Shown piece by piece: positions 11,005 through 21,292 of a DNA stretch of 64,000 bases; position 1 is the first letter of the stretch, and every line of letters starts with the position of its first letter. A model generated the notes under the pieces. The model did not search any database, was not told where the DNA came from, and saw nothing but the letters and a program-made list of their open reading frames with translations. Made by a program: the position numbers and the translations under genes. Source of the stretch: Ophiura sarsii (Eukaryota; Echinodermata; Ophiuroidea; Amphilepidida; Ophiuridae); contig CM069449.1 of NCBI GenBank assembly GCA_035610835.1, forward strand, positions 41,151,098 to 41,215,097, in the 5' to 3' direction.

Positions 11005-11225
11005 AACAAAAGTGAAACAAAATCGTTGGGATCTCGTTGGCGTGTCATATTACGCTGACCTTGAACCATTGACAAACAGCGCTCTTATGCAGTTTCAAGA
11101 CCTTATAATTCGATGCGCCAACAATATCCCATTCAATAAACAAGTGCATATGAAAGAACTCGGAGCCTTTAACAAATTCAAAAGGAAACATTGTTGGGAT
11201 CTCGTTGGCGCATTGAGATAATCAA
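11005..11225. repeat. Interspersed repeat, inverted copy at 20,060-20,280
   Basis: Contains TTGGGATCTCGTTGGCG twice (about 11,026 and 11,200). It matches 20,060-20,280 in the opposite orientation, including GCTGACCTTGAAACC-like and GTGAAACAAAATC segments. Confidence 0.75.
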
Positions 11226-11405
11226 GGTCAAAGGTCAAATGTTACTATTTTGAGCCATTTTTGCACCTCCGTACATCTGTGCGCCATCTTTAAAACACCT
11301 TGGAAATGATTTCCAGTTGCAAAGATGGGTTACCTTAAATCAAAAATGAAGATTCCAGCTTGGGATCTTTAAAATATTTTTTTTAAACTATTTTTAAAAA
11401 TTTGC

Positions 11406-12262
11406 TTAAAGGGGCGTGTACATCTCAAGTGTTTGTCCTGGACAAAAATCACATGACTCCCTACGTATCCGAGTCTCCGTATTCCCATGTAATAATACCC
11501 ATGGTGCAATAGATTTGCCGCGAATTTTAATCGACAAAACGTAATGTTGAAATTATTGTACGAACGAACTGTGTCTAGAATAGTTTCAAAAAGAAGTGCA
11601 ATGCATAATAATGAAATCAGAATTACAATCTCCTTCAGCATATAATCAACTTTTGGGCGATAACCTTTGATAAAAACGCACAACAATCGAAATATAAAGC
11701 ATTTTACCCTCCGATTTCAGTGATATTTGTATTTTAAACTCTATTTAATTTTATTTTAAAACTGTTTCATGCATAGTTTTCATTAGCTCAAATGGTAGAG
11801 CGCTGGCTTCACAATCATGAGGTCAGTGGTTCGAATCTTGTAAATGTCTTTTTCTTTTTGTTATTACACTCTCTTTTTTTTAATAACAGGATTGCTTATA
11901 ATCGTTCGCTATATTTATTGAATGTTGAATAATACTTTTTTCATTTGCAATTTCACTACGATAAAGAATGTCCTGTAAATATAATTGTGTTGATTGAACC
12001 ATATGAACTATGGAGTCACTAGCACGTCTATAATGGACATGGTGCAGGTCTGCAAAGACCAATTGTTATGTAAATAAGAAGCCAGTCGGCTTATATCCTT
12101 GAATCGATTTTTTTAGTTCCTTCAACACAGATATTTGTAATTTGCTCCAATCTTCAAAAAAGAGAGTTGTATCTTCAAAAATACATTACGCAGTTCACGG
12201 CTTACGCGGCCTGGTATGGGCGACAGTATTTTGGCGTAGATTTGATACCGTGCTGAACTCAT
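11406..12262 (-). repeat. Composite repeat, inverted relative to 18,370-19,272 and 28,040-28,947
   Basis: Begins TTAAAGGGGCGTGTACATCT, the complement of the right end of the other copies, and ends near the ATTTGATACCGTGCTGA word. It carries the same tRNA-like segment. It is clearly more diverged than the near-identical pair at 18 and 28 kb. Confidence 0.85.
11774..11842 (+). pseudogene. tRNA-like fragment inside the composite repeat
   Basis: Has an A-box-like TAGCTCAAATGG and B-box-like GGTTCGAATC, but the anticodon stem does not pair. This is a tRNA-derived (SINE-like) piece rather than a tRNA gene. The same fragment occurs at 18,811-18,882 and 28,486-28,557. Confidence 0.65.
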
Positions 12263-12391
12263 CATGCTCATCGCTGCAAGAGCGCAATTATAAAATGCTG
12301 TCCGCTGTCCTAAATCTCTCTCGTCTTGACTCCTCCCGGTCCTGAGCACATCATAAACCAATATTTGTATTGTCCCACTACTGTGAGACTA

Positions 12392-12720
12392 CAGGGCCGT
12401 AAGACACTCTTTTTCAAAGGGGGGGGGGTGGCGTTTAAAAAAAAAAAAATCACCGGAAGATTTTTGTGAGTCAATTATGCGCGTGTAGCGCGCGAAAATG
12501 TTTGAATTTGCACCTAAGTTTTGTGCACGATCAAGGTACATGTTGGCTCTAAACAAGCTTGTAGCAAAGAATATTGCATTTTGGGAAGACGAATCCGCGC
12601 GTAGCGCGCGAAATTTTTTCATCTGTGTACAAATTTTCCGGGAAAGATTTTCAAAGGGGAGGGGGGGGGGGGCGATCGCCACCATCGCCCCCCCCCCCCC
12701 CCCCCCTTCTTACGGGCCTG
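12392..12720. mobile_element. hAT-like MITE with GC-rich interior
   Basis: TIRs CAGGGCCGTAAGA and TCTTACGGGCCTG are flanked by the direct repeat GACTA (12387-12391 and 12721-12725). Inside are poly-G and poly-C tracts and two copies of a GCGCG-TAG-CGCGCGAAA hairpin (about 12,478 and 12,596). The CAGGG start suits hAT; the visible duplication is 5 rather than 8 bp. Confidence 0.65.
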
Positions 12721-12729
12721 GACTAAATA

Positions 12730-13490
12730 AGTGGGTATGCCGACTATAGTTTTATGTCAAATCTCAACATAATTGAGGCTACCGACGTAACGGATGCGCC
12801 AAAAAGTGGCTCTATAGGTTGTAAAATAAGCTGAAACCATCTAAAAATGCTCATTTATTGTTTTGTTCATATAATTATACAAAGACCGTTTGAACCAATA
12901 CATCTATCCATTAATATATCCATCTATCTATATATCTAAACACGTTCTTTTGATACCCTTTTAAACTTCAGTGAAATAATTCAACAAGTTAAAAAAAATA
13001 TCTGAGGCCCCATGGCCATATGAGCTAAAATGTTTGATCGCATAACTTAAATAAGACACATTGATTCAACATGGTAAACACGTGCTGATAATTTTTCAGA
13101 TTTCATTTTTTATATTCATGCGGCTTTTTCAAAAACAAATTGTCAACAAAACTTCAGTTTTATGCTAACATTAAATACATGAGACGTACTCCAGTGTTCA
13201 AAATCTTCAGTTGTATGCTAACACTAAATAAATGACACGTATTCAGAGAATATTTCAATGTCAAATGCGCAAATTGTCCAATTTCCAATTTGGTGCATTT
13301 ATTCATATACAGGCTGTCCCAAAATGATATAGTAGGCTGCGCCTACCCATCGATGCCCATCATTAAAATCAATGAGATTCAGGTCCAGGTTTTTTCATCA
13401 TCTTTGACATAACCATTTCATTAAAATGTTACGATCACGAATATCGGAATTATTTCACCTCTTTGGCAAAGTACAAAAGGGTGGGGGTGT
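12730..13490. other. Mostly unassigned; mariner-type end at 13,308
   Basis: Contains an ATCTATC-rich stretch near 12,900. TACAGGCTGTCCCAAAATG at 13,308 resembles a mariner-family left terminus without an identifiable partner. No gene is recognised. Confidence 0.4.
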
Positions 13491-13499
13491 GTGTGTTAA

Positions 13500-13724
13500 C
13501 ACTTTCCACGCGGCAGGCGTCTATGAACCGAACAAAATGTTTCAAAAATGTCAAAATTATTGAATTTCCATCACCATATTTGGAATCACCACAAGAAATA
13601 CATTAAAATAAGTACAAATATACCTTGTATTGATTCACTAATTCTTGAGATTACTTGAAATTTCGGAAAGGCTTTTGAAACATCTGTTTTGTGTGGTAAA
13701 ACTAAAATAGCCGCGTGGAAAGTT
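13500..13724. mobile_element. piggyBac-like MITE, copy 1
   Basis: TIR CACTTTCCACGCGGC at the left and GCCGCGTGGAAAG at the right, flanked by TTAA (13496-13499 and 13725-13728). The family also occurs at 31,078, 31,324, 39,893, 41,451, 42,538, 50,813, 62,396 and 62,829. Confidence 0.8.
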
Positions 13725-14025
13725 TTAAACTTGTTTGAAAGAAACATAAATAGTCTCTCAATGCCTTGTCTGCTATTGTTCCCGTCTGTTATAAACTGTT
13801 GTTCGTATGGTTGTTCAAATCATTAACATCCTTTAATTTGAAGAGTAAAAATGGATCGTCACACATCACTTAAGTGTGACGAACTTCTTTATGTGTTAGG
13901 GTGTACTTGTTTTACTTTGATTTCATTGCAATATTGTAGATTCTTTACCATGTTTACAGTGGGTGTGGTTTTGGATGTCACTGGACTGTGATTGGTGTTT
14001 TATTGCTGATTTTCATCCGATACGC

Positions 14026-14503
14026 AATATAAACTGCTCACAAAAAGTATCGAAACACTTAGAAATGATCCAATACATAACGGCTCGAAAGGGTATGCAT
14101 TAATCGAAGCAAATAACCTAGTGCATAATTTTGTTCTGCGTATTTTGACACCTCGATCGTTGAGATACGATGTTGCGGGGCGGAGTTATTGTCATTTCAA
14201 TGATCGTGGGTCCACTTTCCAAAGTGACACTCATCCCTATTGAAAATCACGAATTTGATCATTCCAAACAGTAATGCAAACCTCTTTCTATAGGATGATT
14301 GTCACTTTTGAAACTGGACCCACGACCATCGAAATGACAATAACTCCGCTCCGCAACATCGTATCTCATCGATCGAGGTGTCAAAATACGCAGAACAATA
14401 TTATACACTTGGTTATTTGCTTCGATTAATGCATACCCTTTCGAGCCGCTATATATTGGATCATTTCTAAGTGTTTCGATACTTTTTGTGAGCAGTTTAT
14501 ATT
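14026..14503. repeat. Long fold-back element, ~200-bp arms, TA flanks
   Basis: AATATAAACTGCTCA at the left is exactly complemented by TGAGCAGTTTATATT at 14489-14503. The arms pair along AAAGTATCGAAACACTTAG, TCGAAGCAAATAACC, CGATGTTGCGGGGCGGAGTT and GTGGGTCCA. The non-pairing centre (about 14,230-14,300) is short. No coding capacity. Confidence 0.9.
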
Positions 14504-14733
14504 ATGAGACATTTAGGGCGGGGCTTGATTCGTTTGAATAATGATACATTCAGTGCGCATGATCATTGCGTTAGCGCCCCCTACACAAAGTCGCCGGCGT
14601 ATGCGTTGTGCGTGTAACCCAGCGTTGCCATATGCGGGTGTGCTAAAGAACGCAATTAATTCGAAGCAAGAAGTTGGTAAACAGCTCGATGGATTCGCCG
14701 ATTTTATAAAGGGGGAAAGTTGTTGTACGTTTA

Positions 14734-14918
14734 GAGAATAAAACATAGTTCTTAGCTGTTTTGCTATAGACGATGGTCTTATAGTGTATAGGCTGTACCA
14801 TATTTGGAGTCGTGTATGGTCGCCGCAGGCGTCAATACACGACGACACAAATATGGTACAGCCTACATTATAAGACCATCGTCTATAGCAAAACAGCTAA
14901 GAACTATGTTTTATTCTC
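14734..14918. repeat. Near-perfect ~90-bp-arm hairpin
   Basis: Both arms read GAGAATAAAACATAGTTCTT, then AGCTGTTTTGCTATAGACGA and TGGTCTTATA..GT..AGGC, on opposite strands, with few mismatches up to a GTCGCCGCAGGCGTC apex. It could form a cruciform or a long RNA hairpin. Confidence 0.9.
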
Positions 14919-15167
14919 ATTCTAATATTTAGTTTATTAGTTATTAGTTATTTTGATCTTTTATCATAAAATAACGCAGTTGTTAGATTTATTTTAAACA
15001 AACAACAACAAATTCCCCCCTTTATAAAATCGGCGAATCCAGCTGTTTTCCAACATCCTGCTTCAAATTAATCGCGTTATTTAGCACACACGCACCTGTC
15101 ATCGCTGCGTTATACCCACAACGCATACGGCGGCGACTTTGTGTAGGGGACGCTAACGCGATGACGC

Positions 15168-15587
15168 CAGTGGCGTAGCTCGGGGGGGGGGGGGGAATTC
15201 CCCCCTGACAGAAAAAAACCATTTGTGCCCCCGCCCCCAGCCCCTCTAAAAAAAAAAAAAAGGAGGAAAAAAATGAAAAATCGGAAAATAATGATAAAAG
15301 ACCGAGATGGCGGGCGGTTATATATTGGTATATTCAGCCCAAATAGTCAAAAAAAGGCAAAATAGTACATGTACTGTGCGATTTTTTTTGAACCTCACCC
15401 CCCAACCCCCCCCCCCCCCCCCCACCCCCACCCCCACCCCACCCCCCCCCCCCCCCCCCCCCCACTTCCGTGAAATTCACGACTTGGTGACTGGGAAAAA
15501 AATTGGGGCAACCTTTTACGAAAATTTCAGAAATCTTGCCCCCCCCCCCCCCCCCCCCCCTTGAAAAAAATCCCAGCTACGCCACTG
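15168..15587. mobile_element. hAT-like MITE with perfect 8-bp target duplication
   Basis: TIRs CAGTGGCGTAGCT and AGCTACGCCACTG. The flanking GATGACGC is exact on both sides (15160-15167 and 15588-15595). The 420-bp interior is dominated by poly-G, poly-C and poly-A tracts. An 8-bp duplication with CAGTGGCG ends is characteristic of hAT. Excising it joins the right arm of the surrounding fold-back, proving it inserted later. Confidence 0.85.
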
Positions 15588-15980
15588 GATGACGCGTTGA
15601 TCATACGCGCTGAAGGTATTATTTTTCGAATGAATTAAACCCCGCCCCAAACTATACAACATTGTCTCATAATGCATGGGCGAGTCGGTTCAAAATCAGC
15701 CAAAACCAATTAAATTGCCTGCTGACATCTCAAACCACACCCACTATATAATAATGTTGTTTGATTATTATTTTTGTTGTTAAAATAAATCTAACAAACT
15801 GATTAAAGACCAAAATAACCAATAATCTAAATATGAATGAGAATCAAACATAGTTCTTAGCTGTTTTGCTATATACGACTCCATGGTACAGCCTTTACAT
15901 TATAAGACCATCGTATACAGTAGTATATAGTATTAGAACTATATTTTATTCTCTAAATACAAATCTGATGTTGGTTTGTA

Positions 15981-16420
15981 TACAGGGCGAGTCAAAATAT
16001 TCAGGTCCCGTTTTTAGAAAATCACGACAAATACTTTTGTTAAAAATTAACCAATGTCTTCATTGCATATATGGGTACACTAGCTACTTCTTTATACTTG
16101 AATTTATACATGAAAGTGTTCCAAATATACCCCATTGTCCATTGTAGGCATTGTGAATACCAAATTTACACGCCATTGATTGACATTTCAAAATGCGTGA
16201 GTTAAACTTTTGCATTCATAGAGGTACCTTGGAAAAGTGCACATATCTCCCGTTTGAAATGACCAATTTGAATTAAATGAAATTCAAGTTATAGCTGACA
16301 ATGCGTTCGGTGCATATTAATAAATTATATTATTTTTATGCATATTAGCTGGTTTAAAATATCGGTTGGGCCCGCTGATACTAGGGGAGAGCCTTGCTTT
16401 TATTTTGAAATAGGATTGCG
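15981..16420 (+). mobile_element. Possible mariner-type element, left end only
   Basis: TACAGGGCGAGTCAAAATAT resembles mariner-family termini preceded by a TA dinucleotide. No transposase motif or right terminus is identified. Confidence 0.35.
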
Positions 16421-16689
16421 TACAAGTAGCGTATAGTCAGTGTCATAATGCTATGGTCAACTCCATTCTATGCGTGCGAACTTGTGTGCATTCGTATGTG
16501 CGTAAACCCAGAGGTGCGTACCGGGCACATTCAAAAAATGACCGCGCGTCAATCGTGATATCGTCACGCACGTTAGTTAGCACATTTCAGGCATCTGGAC
16601 GCAGCTCCGCGAACAACGACGAAACATGCTCGTGTGAAATAGCTTGAATTTAGTAATATATCATTATACCATTATGACAGTGATTATAG

Positions 16690-16820
16690 ACAGTGAAGCT
16701 AGCAGTTAGCATTTGCGCAAACGCGACACGCAACGCGATACCACGGTATGATTACGCGGCAGTACGCGCAACGCACAATGTTGTTCAATTCTAGTGGCAT
16801 TTATGAGCCAAATCTGAGAG
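16690..16820. repeat. Interspersed repeat, second copy at 57,820-57,936
   Basis: Shares ACGCGATACCACGGTA-like sequence, AGTACGCGCAACGCACAATG and CATTTATGAGCCAAATCTGA with 57,820-57,936 in the same orientation. Confidence 0.8.
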
Positions 16821-17029
16821 GTGATTTGCTGTTTTTGGAGCAAATTGTTAACCAATTTCACTGGAATAAACTTTAACACACCGTTATTTCCTCGATATTG
16901 CATGCAAATTATGCGCCACTTTGATCAAAACTAACGGAGACATAAGGATAACAAACACACACACCCCCACACAGATTTATAGTAAGATGCTCGCAGCAGC
17001 AATGAACATGATGAGTTCAGCACTCAGTC

Positions 17030-17440
17030 AGTGGTGTACCCAGCTTTTGGAAACTGGGGGTGGGGGGGGGGGGGGGGGGGATAGTTACGAAAGTCATGAT
17101 GTACCGACAAAAAAAAATCGCAAAAATGACCCAATTTTCTTCTTCTCGTCAGTAGCTGAAATATTGAAAAGTGGGGGTAGCGATGACATTGTCAACAATA
17201 GCTGAACAAATCGCCTGGTAGAAATCGCAAATCTACCCAGTCAGAAGTCAAGGCATGAAAATACCGTCTATGTTCGCCCCCCGGCCGCGATCTTTATTAC
17301 CGTAAACAACATTTGATACATGACGGAGTAAAGTGCATAGCACATGTACATTGTACAGCAATACATTTATACGGGGAGTGAGTACGGTTAATAAATTCGC
17401 GCCCCGGCCGCCAGTGAAGTGAGATTTCAAAAAACAAACA
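17030..17440. repeat. Poly-G tract and GGCCGC-bearing inverted segment
   Basis: A run of G follows GTGGTGTACCCAGCTTTTGG at 17,056-17,080, a word shared with polyG-ended hAT-like elements. CGCCCCCCGGCCG (17,275) and CGCGCCCCGGCCGC (17,398) frame an unassigned segment. Confidence 0.4.
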
Positions 17441-17830
17441 AATAGAAATCGGATCATTTACAACTCGCGATTGTGAAGGATTGCCTCCATCAATTTTTGA
17501 TCATCTTAGGCTCATTTTGAAGGGGAAGTCCTATTTATGTAAGATGTCATTTCCGATTTAATAAAAAACACGATTTTTGTTACTATCTTTGAGTCGATAA
17601 AGATGCATTTTCAATGCGATCGTAAACATCGTATTTTTGATGATTTTTAGACGTCATAGCAAAGACTTTATGCACAAGAAATGTTCCTAACGTATTAAAC
17701 TTGATCAAAAATATATTTATTTGTAATACATTTTTGGACAGGGGTCAGGGCCACGACTTTTATTCACCTACGGTAAAAATATACGCCATTTTCCAACACA
17801 CAGAGACTAAATCATTTTTTCTAAAAAAAG

Positions 17831-17911
17831 GTATTCAGCAGGATTCGAACCGAGGAGGGGAGAATCTATTAGATTACTAGTCCATATTCGTAACCGCTCG
17901 GCCATAACTAC
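17831..17911 (-). pseudogene. tRNA-Ser-like pseudogene (type II, anticodon AGT)
   Basis: On the minus strand GTAGTTATGGCCGAGCGGTT matches the 5' part of eukaryotic tRNA-Ser, GGACTAGTAATC forms the anticodon loop region and GGTTCGAATCC the T arm, with a long variable arm between. The anticodon reads AGT instead of a Ser triplet and the acceptor stem has a mismatch, so it is probably a pseudogene or repeat head. The adjacent 17,920-18,060 sequence is not recognised. Confidence 0.6.
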
Positions 17912-18063
17912 TTACTGACGTGTCTATGTGTTCTCTATAATAATGAACTAGTGGTGAACTATTGAGTATTCGACGAAATGTAGCCAAATTGAACCCAGTT
18001 TCTAAATTGTATTTTAAATGTGAAAACGGTGTCGCTGCAAGCTAGGTTTGGATTCAATGTAAA

Positions 18064-19272
18064 GAGCAATAAATTGATGATCGTGGAAGGTTATTAATTT
18101 AAAGCTTTTAATGAGACAGGGGTCAGCGCCACGGGAAATATCCCCTAGTCACATGACGTTGAACCACATTTAAATGCCTTAATGTTGTCATTGTATAAGG
18201 CTGACATTTTGGCATAAATTGAATTGCACGATATCGACATCCGCTTTTCAAGGGAAAAATAAATTCTCTTCGTATATAATAGACTCACTCAACGTTGGCA
18301 TCTGACTGTACCGACGGAAGCTCAAGTTTACCGACGGGGATATTTCAGGGGGGCACCGGCCCCTGGACCCCTGGGTTCGCCACTGAGCACGGTATCAAAT
18401 CCACGCCAAAATACAGTCGCTCACACCAGGCCGTGAAAGCCGTGAACCGCGTAACGTATTTTTGAAGGTACCCCTCTCTTTTTTTTTAAAGTTTGGAGCA
18501 AATCAGCAAATACAAATATCGGTCGTATAGGAAATAAGAAAATCGATTCAAGGACATATTAGCCGATTGGCTTCTTATTTACATAACAATTGGCCTTTGT
18601 AAATCATGTTCATTGATAGACTAGCTAGGGTCTCCATAGTTCAATTGAACGGAATAGTCAACACAATATATTTATAGGGTATTCTTTATCGCAGTGAAAT
18701 TGCAAAAGAAGAAAAAAATATCATTCAACATTCAATAAATATTGCGAACGATATGCAATCCTGTCAATTTCTAAAAATAAAGTGTAAATAACAAACAGAA
18801 AAAAGTATAACAATCCTAGGATTCGAACCACTGACCTCATGATTATGAAGCCGGCGCTTTGCCGACTGAGCTAATGAAGACTACACATAGATATTTAGAA
18901 AATAAAATACATAAAGTTCAAAATACGAATATCACATGAATCGGGGCAAAAATGCGGGCTAAAATGCTTTATATTTCGATTGTTGTGCGTTTTTAACATA
19001 GGATTATCGCCCAAAAGTTGATTATATGCTGAAGGAGATTGTAATTCTGATTTCATTATAATGCATAACACTACTTTTCGAAACGATTCTAGACACCTTA
19101 GTATTTCGTTCGTACATAAAATGTTGGCCATTACGTTTTTTCGATTGGAATTCGGCGCGGCAAATCTATTGCACCATGGGTATTATTACATGGAAACACG
19201 GAGACTCAGATACGTAGGGAGTCATGTGATTTTTGTCCAGGACAAACACTTGAGATGTACACGCCCCTTTAA
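18064..19272 (+). repeat. ~1.2-kb composite repeat, near-identical to 27,732-28,947
   Basis: Collinear with 27,732-28,947 with only scattered differences; a diverged inverted copy lies at 11,406-12,262. It ends at GATGTACACGCCCCTTTAA in both forward copies. It includes a tRNA-like fragment but no transposase-like frame. A short open frame repeated in both copies (19,061-19,270 and 28,736-28,945) is conserved because the repeat is recent, not because of any recognisable protein. Confidence 0.9.
18811..18882 (-). pseudogene. tRNA-derived fragment (Met-like loop) in composite repeat
   Basis: Minus-strand GTCTTCATTAGCTCAGTCGG and GGTTCGAATCC give tRNA A and B boxes, and the loop TTCATAA offers a CAT anticodon. 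The anticodon stem pairs poorly, so it is a tRNA-derived relic. Confidence 0.65.
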
Positions 19273-19491
19273 GGTCAACTTACAGTGCATGCGAGTCAGT
19301 AATAGCCCCACATACATTGTTCAAGCACTTATAAATCAGTGCGCCAACTAGATCCCATTATTTTTTTGAATTATTTGCTTAGTTTGGCCACCATTCAATA
19401 GATACCACTAGAAAAAACTTAGGGATTTTGATGGCGCTTAATTCTAAATGAGCGCAAAATTGAGGTGTCATCAGCTTTATTCTCAAGCCTT

Positions 19492-19828
19492 TTTGGGCCA
19501 TTTATCAGATTATCAGAATATCAGATTACTTTTGGTGAATTTTGACATGTCATATAGGACATTGTTTTCTATGCATTTCAGACTATTCTGAACACATCTA
19601 TGTTAGTCTGTAATGTCGATTTCAAAATATGTAAGTCATGTCTTCCGAATTCGACAGGGTTGTTGAATTCTGAAGACATAATATGCAATTTATGAAACAT
19701 CATGCAACAGATTAATGTTGATGGGTTGAGAATGGTTTAAAATGCATGAAAATCATTATCCTATATGACATGTCAAAATTCACCAAAGGAATCTGATATT
19801 CTGATAATCTGATAAATGGCCCAAAAAC
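19492..19828. repeat. Fold-back element with inner hairpin
   Basis: GGGCCATTTATCAGATTATC and AATTTTGACATGTCATATAG are mirrored at the right (GATAATCTGATAAATGGCCC and its neighbours). An inner hairpin ATGTC.TCCGAATTC / GAATTCTGAAGACAT lies at 19,638-19,684. Confidence 0.85.
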
Positions 19829-19842
19829 AGGGCTGTCAACTC

Positions 19843-19920
19843 TCCCGCATTAGGCGGGAGTCTCCCGCATAGACACTCTTTCTCCCGCACTCCCGCATAG
19901 CATATAAAATCTCCCGCATC
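19843..19920. repeat. Cluster of CTCCCGCAT words
   Basis: CTCCCGCA occurs five times in under 80 bp, once paired with an inverted GGCGGGAG. It directly abuts the preceding fold-back element. Confidence 0.7.
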
Positions 19921-20059
19921 AACAAAATTACCTCAATTAAAGTGTGTATCAACACCTTTATACTATCTTCCGTCGGTACATTTGCGATTTTGGGTACATT
20001 TGCGATTTTGACCATGCAATTTTCGTGCGGATTTGAGGAAAACATCATCCCTATCCCTA

Positions 20060-20280
20060 CGAGATCCCAACAATTTTTACTTTTGAATATGTTAAAGGCT
20101 CTGAGTTCTTCCATATGAATTTGTTTATGTAATGGGATCTCGTTGGCGCGTCAAACTATATATAAGGGCTTGAAAACTGCTAAGGACGCTGTTCGTCACG
20201 GTTTCAAGGTCAGCGTAATGTGACGCGCCAACGGGAGTAAGAGATCCCAATGATTTTGTTTCACTTTTGTTGTGTACCCA
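20060..20280. repeat. Interspersed repeat, inverted relative to 11,005-11,225
   Basis: Carries GAGATCCCAACAATTTTTAC, ATGGGATCTCGTTGGCGCG and GAGATCCCAATGATTTTG. Opposite in orientation to the 11-kb copy. Confidence 0.75.
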
Positions 20281-20435
20281 ACTCACTTATAAAACTCGCC
20301 CATTGCTTGTGTGGTAGATTTCGATCACGACAGGAGCATGCGCAGATGCGATTTTTGTGTAAGTGGTCTGTGATTTTGTCAATATTATATTTTTACTGTG
20401 ATTTGTCGATCTGCATTAAATGCAAAAAGTAACAA

Positions 20436-20452
20436 CGCCCCCGGCTGGACTC

Positions 20453-20492
<40 letters not shown>

Positions 20493-20509
20493 AATTGCGC
20501 CACGGAGGT
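20436..20509 (-). tRNA. tRNA-Asn (GTT)
   Basis: The 74-nt minus-strand sequence is close to metazoan tRNA-Asn: TGGCGCAATTGGTTAGCGCG for the D arm, TTCGGCTGTTAACCGAA for the anticodon arm with anticodon GTT, and GGTGGTTCGAGTCC for the T arm. The acceptor stem pairs at six of seven positions; position 1 A faces C72, and the T stem has one G-G mismatch. No intron is present. The arms other than these two mismatches are intact, so it may be functional, but a recent pseudogene is possible. Confidence 0.8.
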
Positions 20510-20748
20510 GATTATTACTAGGCTGTTTTGGTTTGTCATGTTCACCCGTACACTTCCCCGTACACTTTCTTGCAAAGTCGGGCATCGTTTTTTCTCAAAT
20601 GTTGCTTGCATATTGCCTTTGCTGTCGCCTTTAATACATGTGCTGTTACTTGAACTTGGAACCAACGTTTAATTTGAACTGTCTATTTTCAATAAAAAAA
20701 TACTCCAATACGGGAAAAAAATCAGAAAAGCTCACAGACAACAAATAA

Positions 20749-20819
20749 GACTTTACAGCAATTTTTTGGACGATTGAGCTACATTTTGGCTCAATCGTCC
20801 AAAAAATTGCTGTAAAGTC
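20749..20819. repeat. Perfect 31-bp hairpin with 9-base loop
   Basis: Arms 20749-20779 and 20789-20819 are exact complements (starting GACTTTACAGCAATTTTTTG) around TACATTTTG. It would transcribe to a long perfect RNA stem. Confidence 0.95.
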
Positions 20820-21029
20820 GAAAATTTTCGTGCGCTACGCGCGCATCTCTTGACTTACATTTTTAGGAGCCCCCCCATTTCAAGTCACTGCCCCATTTTA
20901 CTCGACCTAGAATTTCAATCAACGGATTTCAATCATCGGCAAAACCCGATGATGTGAGTGACGTCATTTAATGAGCTCATTAGCATAATTTATGTCCGTG
21001 AAATATACAATAGGGTTTTGGTAGTGCAA

Positions 21030-21292
21030 CTGGAAGTTTCAAAATATGTTTTCCTTTCGTTGGGATGTGCATGGTGCGCATAGTTATACTTATAGGGAAC
21101 GTAGTAATCATTTTACTGGGATTTGTTCCTAAAATTTCGGTGATTTTTTACGACCGAACCAAAACTTTTAGGAATTTTAAAATTTGGCAGTACTATAATG
21201 TTATGATAATGTATCACTAGTTTTTAAAAAAAGTTAATCTGAGGACCCATGAATCACCACACGGTACGCCCTTAGAGGCAGAGACTGTTAAT
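21030..21292. repeat. Interspersed repeat, inverted relative to 10,725-10,990
   Basis: See the 10,725 copy: CGTTGGGATGTGCATGGTGC, CTTATAGGGAACGTAGTAA and GGACCCATGAATCACC are complementary to it. Order with the 20,060 and 18-19 kb repeats mirrors the 10.7-12.3 kb block, with extra sequence between. Confidence 0.8.

Larger units (their letters stand above)
14504..15675. repeat. Giant fold-back element with central palindrome and nested hAT MITE
   Basis: The left arm (14,504-14,715: GGGCGGGGCTTGATTCG, GCGCCCCCTACACAAAGTCG, AAATCGGCGAAT-type words) is inverted at the right (15,010-15,160 continuing 15,596-15,675). The right arm is interrupted by the hAT-like MITE 15168-15587. The centre is the hairpin 14,734-14,918. 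Part of the right side is repeated again at 15,770-15,965. Confidence 0.85.

Noticed and set aside
15307..15564. Proline-rich open frame
   Set aside because: It is produced by poly-C tracts inside a hAT-like MITE.
19061..19351. Open frame repeated at 28,736-29,011
   Set aside because: Its identity simply follows the near-identical composite repeat. It has no known motif, and the reverse frame is equally conserved.
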